Source of the DNA: Dehalococcoidia bacterium | GTDB lineage: Bacteria > Chloroflexota > Dehalococcoidia > JACVQG01 | Assembly (NCBI GenBank): GCA_015661045.1 | Contig: JACVQG010000040.1 | Coordinates: 1 to 8,732, forward strand | Direction of reading: 5' to 3' | Length of the DNA: 8,732 nucleotides | In this document: positions 1 through 4,451 of the stretch, piece after piece | How positions within the stretch are numbered: position 1 is the first letter of the stretch | Layout: each line of letters opens with the position of its first letter | Program-made: the position numbers and the translations under genes | The notes under the pieces: model-generated | Databases searched by the model: none | What the model was told of the DNA's origin: nothing | Seen by the model: only the letters and a program-made list of their open reading frames with translations

Positions 1-158
1 TGCCTGTAGGCTTTTATCATTTCTTGTAGAGCGTCTGCAACCATAGTTCTACACTCTTCTAAAGTCTTGCCCTCGGTTATCACCTCTGGCCATTCAACAA
101 GTTGCCCCATGTAACCGGACTCGATTTTTGTGTATTTGGCTGTGTAGGTATTTAACAT
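1..158 (-). CDS. HicB-like antitoxin family protein (3' end outside window)
   Basis: The ATG at 156-158 (minus) opens 52 codons that run off the left edge. The product begins MLNTYTAKYTKIESGYMGQL and continues with WPEVITEGKTLEEC and an amphipathic helix (VADALQEMIKAY). This beta-beta-beta-alpha pattern with a TEGKTLEE turn is typical of the HicB partial-RNase-H fold, which neutralises the HicA mRNA interferase. An AAGGGGTG ribosome site lies 5-6 bases before the ATG, and a TATAAT -10 lies about 50 bases upstream. No hicA is visible: the 88 bp on the upstream side contain no gene, and nadA lies beyond. A toxin gene, if present, would have to be downstream, outside the window. Solitary HicB-like proteins are also common, so a toxin-antitoxin role is not established. 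The C-terminal part, where some HicB proteins carry a DNA-binding domain, is not visible. Confidence 0.72.
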   Translation of the reverse strand, partial: MLNTYTAKYTKIESGYMGQLVEWPEVITEGKTLEECRTMVADALQEMIKAYR

Positions 159-208
159 GCTATCACCCCTTCAGGTAATACCCTGTCTGATTTCTTAGTC
201 CAAATAGC

Positions 209-233
209 ATTATACCCCAAGCTTAAGCTTAAG
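209..233 (-). promoter_or_regulatory. Putative promoter -10 and overlapping palindrome upstream of the HicB-like gene
   Basis: On the minus strand a perfect TATAAT (209-214) sits about 50 bases before the HicB-like start. Immediately upstream is CTTAAGCTTAAGCTT (219-233), which contains two overlapping 12-bp perfect palindromes (AAGCTTAAGCTT at 219-230 and CTTAAGCTTAAG at 222-233). No convincing -35 is seen at 17 bp. The palindromes occupy the -35/-10 spacer, a usual place for a repressor site. The operator role is inference. No T-tract follows, so it is not a convincing nadA terminator. Confidence 0.4.
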
Positions 234-246
234 GTTTGCGGAAATT

Positions 247-1128
247 TTATACCACTGCCAGCATGCGCTCTACAGTACGCAGAGCTTTCAGACGGACATC
301 TTCGGGGATTATGATGCGATTGCGCTGCTCCTCCATTGTTTTCAACACCCTGTCCAGGGTAGTGCGTTTCATATTAGGGCAGACAAGGGCATTGCACATG
401 AGATAAAAGGTCTTGGTGGGGTTCTCCAGCTTGAGCCGGTGCAGCAGGCCCTCCTCGGTACCGATAAGGAAGCTTTGGGCTGGGCTTTCCTTAGCGAATC
501 TGATCATCTGCGAGGTGCTGAGCACGGCGTCACCCAGGGCCACAACCTCCGGAGCGCACTCCGGGTGTATAAGGACAACTGCCTCAGGGTGGGCCTCTTT
601 GGCCTGCCGTACCTGCTCCGCCTGCAACCGCTTGTGGGTGATGCAGAATCCGGGGTAGAGGATCATCTTCTTTTTGGTTTTGGTGGAGACGTAGTGGCCC
701 ACGGCATTGGCCGAGGTGCAGCAGATATCGCACTCCGCCTTGACGGCGGCAGTTGTATTGATGTAGCATACTACACCCGCCCTGGGATACTTTTCCTTCC
801 ACTCTCTAAGGTCGGCGGCATCGATCATATCGGCCATGGGGCAGCCGGCGGTGCCCTCGGCCAGGAGGACGGGGCGGGTGGGGTTGAGGATGGCTGCGGT
901 TTCAGCCATAAAGTGGACGCCGCAGAAGATTATCTCATTGGCATCTACCACCTCTTTAGCCTTACGCGACAGCTCCAGGGAATCGCCGACAAAGTCGGCT
1001 ATATCCTGGACCTCGGGCCGCTGGTAGTTGTGGGCCACGATTACGGCTTTAAGTTTTTTCTTTAACTCCAGTATTTTAGCCTGGAGCCGGGCTATTTCCT
1101 CTGGTGTTTGAGTGGTAATAGCAGGCAT
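247..1128 (-). CDS. nadA: Quinolinate synthase A, 4Fe-4S enzyme, with an apparent internal deletion
   Basis: NadA condenses iminoaspartate with dihydroxyacetone phosphate to quinolinate in de novo NAD synthesis. The chosen ATG at 1128 gives 293 residues starting MPAITTQTPEE; GGTGAGG lies 6 bases upstream. An in-frame extension to 1206 would only translate a palindromic repeat and is rejected. Visible family motifs are AHNYQ (32-36), ADFVGDSLELS (44-54), TAGCPMAD (C96), YINTT (121-125), CCTSANAV (135-142), PGFCITH (C161), HPEC (187-190) and CPNMK (C249). By comparison with Thermotoga NadA, the cluster ligands are C96, C161 and C249. Between SANAV and GHYV about 19 residues are missing, including the strand and PDxNL motif that normally precede GxYV; the DNA there is contiguous with no frameshift. 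The gene follows miaB by 50 bp on the same strand, probably in one transcript. Identity is secure; whether the enzyme works is uncertain. Confidence 0.95.
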   Translation of the reverse strand: MPAITTQTPEEIARLQAKILELKKKLKAVIVAHNYQRPEVQDIADFVGDSLELSRKAKEVVDANEIIFCGVHFMAETAAILNPTRPVLLAEGTAGCPMADMIDAADLREWKEKYPRAGVVCYINTTAAVKAECDICCTSANAVGHYVSTKTKKKMILYPGFCITHKRLQAEQVRQAKEAHPEAVVLIHPECAPEVVALGDAVLSTSQMIRFAKESPAQSFLIGTEEGLLHRLKLENPTKTFYLMCNALVCPNMKRTTLDRVLKTMEEQRNRIIIPEDVRLKALRTVERMLAVV

Positions 1129-1132
1129 TTGA

Positions 1133-1174
1133 ACCTCACCCCCTATATCCCCCTCTCCGCATGCAGAGAGGGGG
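1133..1174. repeat. Palindromic repeat copy A, between miaB and nadA
   Basis: The inner core, 1149-1174, is a 26-bp near-perfect palindrome (CCCCCTCTC...GAGAGGGGG around GCATGC, one mismatched pair). The left outer arm ACCTCACCCCC (1133-1143) matches copies B and C; the right outer arm is absent. The copy fills nearly all of the miaB-nadA gap. On the minus strand its outer arm reads GGGGGTGAGGT and provides the nadA Shine-Dalgarno sequence. Confidence 0.85.
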
Positions 1175-1178
1175 AGTT

Positions 1179-2474
1179 TTACGTCGGTTTGCCTTCCAGC
1201 CACCACGGGCTGGCTTTTTCTATTTTAACTTGTAGCAGTTTTCCGGTATGGTAAACGGTATCAGGAAAGAACACCAGCTTATCAGTGCGAGTACGTCCGC
1301 GCCATTTATCCTTCTCTATTCCCTCGACCAGTATTTCTACATTCTTGCCAAGAAGTTGTTGGTTGATCTCCAACGATATTTTTGATTGGGTGGCCTCTAA
1401 TAGTTTTTTATGAGACCTCTTTATGGAGTGGGGTACATTATCCTTGAGGTGACGTGTGGCCCACGTGCCAGGCCGGGGTGAATAACGGGCTACATGAACT
1501 GAGTCGAACCTTATCTCTTGAATTAACTCCAGGGTATGCTGGAATTGTTCCTCAGTCTCATCGGGGAAACCGACGATAACGTCTGTGCTCAGGGCTACCC
1601 CGTCAATAGTTGAGCGTATCCTTTTTATCAGTTCTCTATACTCCTGCACGGTATATTCCCGCCGCATGGCCGTCAAGATACCGTCATCGCCGGATTGAAC
1701 TGGAAGATTGATATGCTCGCAGACCTTATCCAGCCGGGCTATTGTATCTATCAGGCGGGTAGTCATGTGCTGCGGGTGAGAGGTGAGGAAGCGGATGCGA
1801 GATAACCTGTTTAGGGTATTCAATTCGGTGAGCAAATCAGCCAGGTCTTGTGTCTCAGGAAGGTCGTGGCCGTAGGCATCTACCTTCTGGCCCAAGAGCG
1901 TTACCTCTTTAACCCCCCGCCTCACCAACTCCTTGACCTCGCAGGCTATTTCGGCTATAGGACGGCTCTTCTCCCGCCCGCGGCGGAAGGGGACCACACA
2001 ATAGGTGCAGAAGCTATCGCAGCCCTGGATAACGGGCACAAAAGCGGTGGGAAGCACTGGCCCTTCGACAGGCTCTCCGTTCCGAGAGCAGGCAGGATGG
2101 CGGGTGGGAGACATCTTGGTAACGCTGCGTGCCGCCATCCATTCCTCCAGGTTTCCAAATGCCTGGGGGCCGAAGAAGACGTCCACCTGGGGGAATCGTT
2201 TCTGCAACTGCGGGATGTTCGAGTCCACCAGGCAGCCAGTGAGGCCGATAACCATACTGGGATTAGCATCTTTTAGCGCTTTCAGGGATGCCAGTTGATG
2301 GATAACCCTGTCCTCAGCGCTCTGCCGTACGACGCAGCTATTTAGAAGGACCAGATCAGCCGATTCCATACTGGCCGCTGGCTGGAAACCCTGGCTCTCC
2401 AGATAGTTTGAAAGGTGTTGGGAATCGGCCTGGTTCATCTGACAGCCGATAGTCCAGAGGTAATAGTGAGACAT
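1179..2474 (-). CDS. miaB: tRNA-2-methylthio-N6-dimethylallyladenosine synthase (MiaB-type methylthiotransferase)
   Basis: MiaB is a radical-SAM enzyme with two 4Fe-4S clusters that adds a methylthio group at C2 of i6A37 in tRNAs reading U-starting codons. The 431-residue product has the usual length and order. The N-terminal UPF0004 domain carries C11 (TIGCQMNQADS), C47 (LNSCVVR) and C81 (LTGC). The radical-SAM motif C152-x3-C156-x2-C159 lies in IQGCDSFCTYCVVPFRRGRE. HINLPVQSGDD and DVIVGFPDETEEQF follow, with a C-terminal TRAM domain from about residue 367. The RRGRE context favours MiaB over RimO or MtaB. Residues about 127-139 (CSRNGEPVEG region) are not normal MiaB sequence and translate a short dispersed repeat placed in the linker before the radical-SAM domain. 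The start ATG at 2474 has only a weak AGGGG site 9 bases upstream. nadA follows at 50 bp, and a tRNA-Ser gene lies upstream. Confidence 0.93.
   Translation of the reverse strand: MSHYYLWTIGCQMNQADSQHLSNYLESQGFQPAASMESADLVLLNSCVVRQSAEDRVIHQLASLKALKDANPSMVIGLTGCLVDSNIPQLQKRFPQVDVFFGPQAFGNLEEWMAARSVTKMSPTRHPACSRNGEPVEGPVLPTAFVPVIQGCDSFCTYCVVPFRRGREKSRPIAEIACEVKELVRRGVKEVTLLGQKVDAYGHDLPETQDLADLLTELNTLNRLSRIRFLTSHPQHMTTRLIDTIARLDKVCEHINLPVQSGDDGILTAMRREYTVQEYRELIKRIRSTIDGVALSTDVIVGFPDETEEQFQHTLELIQEIRFDSVHVARYSPRPGTWATRHLKDNVPHSIKRSHKKLLEATQSKISLEINQQLLGKNVEILVEGIEKDKWRGRTRTDKLVFFPDTVYHTGKLLQVKIEKASPWWLEGKPT
2058..2095. repeat. Short dispersed repeat translated in frame within miaB
   Basis: The plus strand has CCCTTCGACAGGCTC (2061-2075), whose complement GAGCCTGTCGAAGGG is a motif I recognise as a common dispersed bacterial repeat, here translated as GEPVEG. 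It overlaps a perfect 6-bp stem GCTCTC/GAGAGC (2072-2077 and 2084-2089, six-base loop). It falls in the linker between the N-terminal and radical-SAM domains of MiaB, and the frame is kept. The outer limits are approximate. Confidence 0.55.
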
Positions 2475-2497
2475 ATCACAAGACCCCTATATACAAG

Positions 2498-2522
2498 ACA
2501 AGCCCCTTTTTAGGGGGCTGTC
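2498..2522 (-). terminator. Stem-loop between tRNA-Ser and miaB
   Basis: AGCCCC (2501-2506) pairs perfectly with GGGGCT (2514-2519). The stem extends by ACA/TGT-type pairing past one bulge; the loop is seven bases. It lies 24 bases upstream of the miaB start and 117 bases downstream of the tRNA 3' end. Only a weak, broken T-rich stretch (TTGTCTTGTAT) follows on the minus strand. It could be an inefficient terminator or attenuator letting some tRNA transcription reach miaB, or a leader hairpin. Confidence 0.35.
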
Positions 2523-2638
2523 CGGGTACCAAATACAGGAACTAAACTCTATTATTTGCGTTCTAAGTTCTAAACCAAATCTTAGCGTTTGTTGAAATCT
2601 TCCTATGTTTACATTAATAAAATGAATACCCTGTTTAA

Positions 2639-2730
2639 TGGCGGAGGGAATGGGATTCGAACCCATGACCCACCTTTCAGCGGGCAACCGCTTAGCAGGC
2701 GGCCGCACTAGGCCTCTATGCGATCCCTCC
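2639..2730 (-). tRNA. tRNA-Ser (anticodon GCT), 3' CCA encoded
   Basis: The minus strand folds as a complete class II tRNA. The acceptor is GGAGGGA/TCCCTCC with discriminator G and an encoded CCA (2639-2641). The D stem is GCA/TGC. The anticodon stem GCCGC/GCGGT carries loop CTGCTAA, so the anticodon is GCT and reads AGC/AGU. A long variable arm has stem CCCGC/GTGGG. The T arm is ATGGG-TTCGAAT-CCCAT. The long variable arm and GCT anticodon identify serine. Its own promoter lies just upstream. Open frames overlapping it are meaningless. Confidence 0.97.
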
Positions 2731-2742
2731 CAGACCAAACTA

Positions 2743-2772
2743 AATATAGCATAAAAGTAGCTAGAGTTTCAA
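2743..2772 (-). promoter_or_regulatory. Promoter of tRNA-Ser
   Basis: On the minus strand TTGAAA (2767-2772) and TATATT (2743-2748) are separated by 18 bp, placing transcription start about 6 bases before the mature tRNA 5' end at 2730. This is a good sigma-70-type match. The same transcript may continue into miaB and nadA. Confidence 0.7.
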
Positions 2773-2779
2773 GGTTAGG

Positions 2780-2830
2780 TTAACAGGCACTAGCGCTGAA
2801 TAATATATTGATATTATAATAGAAGCGCTA
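2780..2830 (+). promoter_or_regulatory. pyrF promoter region with inverted repeat ending at the start codon
   Basis: Two candidate promoters overlap. One is TTAACA (2780-2785) with TATATT (2804-2809), an 18-bp spacer. The other is a perfect TATAAT (2815-2820) with no good -35, which would start transcription only about 3 bases before the ATG at 2830. No Shine-Dalgarno sequence is visible before the ATG, so a leaderless or very short-leader mRNA is plausible. TAGCGCT (2791-2797) and AGCGCTA (2824-2830) form a perfect 7-bp inverted repeat enclosing the AT-rich core, with an inner TAATAT/ATATTA pair. This could be an operator. Confidence 0.45.
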
Positions 2831-4122
2831 TGTCAGATAAACCGCCAACTACTTTTTTATCCAAGCTCCTTGCCGCTACCAGGCGGCAAAACAGCCTCCT
2901 CTGTGTCGGGCTGGACCCGCAACCGGAAATGATGCCGATAGGCAATGTATTTGAGTTTAATAGGGCCATCATAGATGCCACCAAAGACCTGGTCTGTGCC
3001 TACAAACCCAATCTGGCCTTCTATGAGGCGTTGGGTACGGATGGACTGGTCGCTCTAAAAAGGACTGTAGAGTATATCCCAGAGGACATACCTATAATCG
3101 GCGATGCCAAGCGCAGTGATATCGGCAATACGGCTGCTGCGTATGCTAAAGGCTTATTTGTCTATTTCGGCTTTGATGCGGTTACCGTAAACCCGTATCT
3201 GGGGTACGACTCCGTCTCTCCATTTCTGGAATACCATGATAAGGGAGTATTCATCCTCTGTCGCACCTCCAACCCGGGGGCTAAAGACTTTCAAGACTTT
3301 CAGGATAGCCAGGGACAAGCATTGTATCAACGTGTAGCCCTGAAGGCAAAGGAATGGGCGACGATTACCTCACCCCCTTCCCCCTCTCCGTCGACGGAGA
3401 GGGGGTTAGAGGGAGAGGTTGACCGCTGGCACACACCCGCTGCTCTTTGGGAGGGGCTCAAGCCAATAGCACGGCAAATGAGGAAAGAGCCAACAGAAGC
3501 AGAAGACCTATTGTGGCAGCGCATACGTAACCAAAAACTTTCAGAATTCAAGTTCCGCCGGCAACATAGCATAGAACGGTTCATCGTTGACTTTTACTGT
3601 TCCCAGGCTAAGCTTGTGGTGGAAATAGATGGGCCAATACATCAATATCAGCAAGAAGAGGATGAAATTCGCCAGACTTACTTGGAAAGCCAGGACCTAC
3701 GGGTGTTGCGGTTCTCTAATGACGAAGTTCTTAACGATGTTAAAAAAGTTTTACAACGGATTACCGAAGCTTTGACCTCACCCCTTTATTCCCCCTCTCC
3801 GTCAACGGAGAGGGGGTTAGGGGGTGAGGTCGTTACCACAAAGGGTAATATTGGTCTCGTTGTCGGGGCCACCTACCCCGAAGAAATCAAATGGGTACGG
3901 CAGAATTGCACTGAAATGCCCCTTCTTATTCCAGGGATCGGCCCCCAGGGTGGCGACCTCGAAAAGGCAGTACGATACAGCGTGGACAGCAAAGGGGAGA
4001 GGTCTATCATCGTTTCCGCCCGCCAGGTGCTATATGCCTCTAAAGGCAAGGACTTTGCCCAGGCGGCCCGCCAGGCTGCTTTGAAGTTGCGGGATGAGAT
4101 AAACCGTTACCGTGGCACCTAG
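2830..4122 (+). CDS. pyrF: Orotidine 5'-phosphate decarboxylase (subfamily 2) carrying an in-frame DUF559 insertion
   Basis: PyrF decarboxylates OMP to UMP, the last step of pyrimidine synthesis. Residues 1-179 and 338-430 match the subfamily 2 enzyme, usually about 270-280 residues. They show LLCVGLDP (23-30), YKPN (K59), the catalytic DAKRSDIGNTA (D92, K94, D97), VNPYLGYDSV and CRTSNPGAKDF, then GLVVGATYP (342-350), LLIPGIGPQGGDLE and SARQVLYAS. Between the EWATI end and KGNIGLVV are about 155 extra residues: a translated palindromic repeat (TSPPSPSPSTERGLEGEV, 180-197), a DUF559 domain (about 198-315) and a second translated repeat (316-334). Removing the insert leaves about 275 residues. 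It lies in a helix-to-strand loop before the GLVVGAT strand. In a TIM barrel that is the face away from the active site, so activity may survive; this is inference. No stop codon or frameshift is present. The gene is divergent from tRNA-Ser and nothing is co-directional downstream. Confidence 0.93.
   Translation: MSDKPPTTFLSKLLAATRRQNSLLCVGLDPQPEMMPIGNVFEFNRAIIDATKDLVCAYKPNLAFYEALGTDGLVALKRTVEYIPEDIPIIGDAKRSDIGNTAAAYAKGLFVYFGFDAVTVNPYLGYDSVSPFLEYHDKGVFILCRTSNPGAKDFQDFQDSQGQALYQRVALKAKEWATITSPPSPSPSTERGLEGEVDRWHTPAALWEGLKPIARQMRKEPTEAEDLLWQRIRNQKLSEFKFRRQHSIERFIVDFYCSQAKLVVEIDGPIHQYQQEEDEIRQTYLESQDLRVLRFSNDEVLNDVKKVLQRITEALTSPLYSPSPSTERGLGGEVVTTKGNIGLVVGATYPEEIKWVRQNCTEMPLLIPGIGPQGGDLEKAVRYSVDSKGERSIIVSARQVLYASKGKDFAQAARQAALKLRDEINRYRGT
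3367..3419. repeat. Palindromic repeat copy B (left border of the DUF559 insertion)
   Basis: The core 3380-3405 is a perfect 26-bp palindrome centred on GTCGAC (CCCCCTCTCC...GGAGAGGGGG). Outer arms ACCTCACCCCC (3367-3377) and GAGGGAGAGGT (3409-3419) pair imperfectly. It is translated within pyrF as TSPPSPSPSTERGLEGEV. Confidence 0.9.
3775..3830. repeat. Palindromic repeat copy C (right border of the DUF559 insertion)
   Basis: The outer arms ACCTCACCCC (3775-3784) and GGGGTGAGGT (3821-3830) are perfectly complementary. The inner core 3791-3816 is a 26-bp palindrome with a mismatched centre (GTCAAC). It has the same orientation and reading frame as copy B and is translated TSPLYSPSPSTERGLGGEV. 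It differs from B by 3 extra bases in the left spacer. Confidence 0.9.
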
Positions 4123-4143
4123 TGGTATGTTTCTATAATCTCT

Positions 4144-4173
4144 TTACAATGATTCGTAGCTAAATCGTTGTAA
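4144..4173 (+). terminator. AT-rich inverted repeat after pyrF, possible terminator
   Basis: TTACAATGATT (4144-4154) and AATCGTTGTAA (4163-4173) form an 11-bp stem with one G-T wobble and an 8-base loop, starting 22 bases after the pyrF stop. It is followed by TGCTTTCTCT, which is only moderately T-rich. The stem is AT-rich, so termination would be weak. Confidence 0.3.
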
Positions 4174-4282
4174 TGCTTTCTCTGAGATACTACACTAGCG
4201 AGGCTCCTACACTCCGTGCATTTATGGCTTCGTTTACATTTGAATAAAGGGCATAATGCTGTAAACATTGGGGGTTTGAATA

Positions 4283-4396
4283 GTACCCCAGACTGAAGTC
4301 TGGGGCATAGATATAAAAACCCTATGCCCAGGGCTTCTCCGAATCCCGACCAGTTGGGAATCCGAGAGTCTCGCAAAGCGGACAGCCCTGGGGTAC
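4283..4396. repeat. Highly structured 114-bp element with 9-bp terminal inverted repeats (possible three-way-junction RNA or MITE)
   Basis: The ends GTACCCCAG (4283-4291) and CTGGGGTAC (4388-4396) are perfect 9-bp inverted repeats. Inside are several further stems: CCCCAGACT/AGTCTGGGG (4286-4294 and 4297-4305), GGGCATAG/CTATGCCC (4303-4310 and 4322-4329) and CCCAGGGCT/AGCCCTGGG (4327-4335 and 4384-4392). The last stem encloses two hairpins, an 11-position stem with 9 matches (4337-4347 with 4356-4366) and a small GTC-CGC/GCG-GAC hairpin (4368-4383). Only one or no unpaired bases separate the three helices. Several stems are mutually exclusive. No transposase or promoter belongs to it in view. 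Confidence 0.6.
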
Positions 4397-4406
4397 AATC
4401 TATTTG

Positions 4407-4444
4407 CCCCCTCTCCGTCAACGGAGAGGGGAAGGGGGTGAGGT
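4407..4444. repeat. Palindromic repeat copy D, between convergent pyrF and VOC genes
   Basis: The CCCCCTCTCC-GTCAAC-GGAGAGGGG core (4407-4431) is followed by AAGGGGGTGAGGT (4432-4444). The core centre is identical to copy C. The left outer arm is missing. It ends 7 bases from the VOC stop codon, so in RNA it forms a strong hairpin at the 3' end of that gene, but no T-tract follows. Confidence 0.85.
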
Positions 4445-4451
4445 CAATAGT

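Larger units (their letters stand above)
3367..3830 (+). mobile_element. DUF559 (Vsr-like endonuclease-fold) insertion within pyrF, bounded by palindromic repeats
   Basis: The segment comprises repeat copy B (3367-3419), a DUF559 reading frame and repeat copy C (3775-3830). The DUF559 part (about 3421-3774) shows LWEGLKPIARQMRKEPTEAE, LLWQRIRNQKL, FKFRRQHSIERFIVDFYC, LVVEIDGPIHQ and LRVLRFSNDEVL, in the family order. DUF559 (PF04480) is related to Vsr mismatch endonucleases. Likely metal or catalytic positions, in fused numbering, are D254, E265, D267 and H271, all present. Conserved family sequence starts before the internal ATG at 3478, so the domain is probably made as part of the pyrF fusion, though separate initiation is possible. 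The flanks show an imperfect direct repeat, CGATTACC (3362-3369) and CGTTACC (3831-3837), which could be a degenerate target duplication. Calling it mobile is inference. Confidence 0.7.
4123..4451. other. Non-coding interval between pyrF and the VOC gene
   Basis: This 329-bp stretch between convergent genes contains, in order, an inverted repeat (4144-4173), about 110 bases in which I recognise nothing (4174-4282), a compactly folded element (4283-4396) and palindromic repeat copy D (4407-4444). An open frame on the minus strand across most of it reads through the folded element, has no homology I recognise and no ribosome site, so I treat it as spurious. Confidence 0.6.

Noticed and set aside
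439..1065. Plus-strand open frame of 208 residues across nadA
   Set aside because: It lies wholly antisense to the clearly conserved nadA frame, shows no recognisable domain and has no ribosome site.
1129..1206. Longer N-terminus for NadA
   Set aside because: The extra 26 residues translate the palindromic repeat and overlap miaB. A ribosome site and normal NadA sequence support the ATG at 1128.
2487..2738. 83-residue minus-strand frame over the tRNA
   Set aside because: It covers the complete tRNA-Ser gene and has no protein-like features.
3367..3830. Intein in pyrF
   Set aside because: There is no Cys/Ser at the upstream junction, no C-terminal His-Asn followed by Cys/Ser/Thr, and no Hint-type blocks. 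The insert is DUF559 plus repeat peptides, so protein splicing is not supported.
4283..4396. IS200/IS605 end or known riboswitch
   Set aside because: Hairpins are present but no transposase is nearby, no conserved riboswitch motif is recognised, and there is no gene immediately downstream in a fitting orientation. It is left as an unassigned structured element.
4119..4421. 100-residue minus-strand frame with several cysteines, considered as an IS200/IS605 TnpB zinc-ribbon remnant
   Set aside because: The cysteine spacing does not match the TnpB CxxC...CxxC ribbon, the frame passes through the folded repeat element, and no transposase signature follows.
1133..4444. CRISPR array
   Set aside because: The four repeats are irregularly spaced by hundreds to thousands of bases, differ in length and lie partly inside genes.
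4407..4444. Rho-independent terminator for the VOC gene or pyrF
   Set aside because: The hairpin is strong, but neither strand has a T-tract after it, and the same repeat occurs inside coding sequence.
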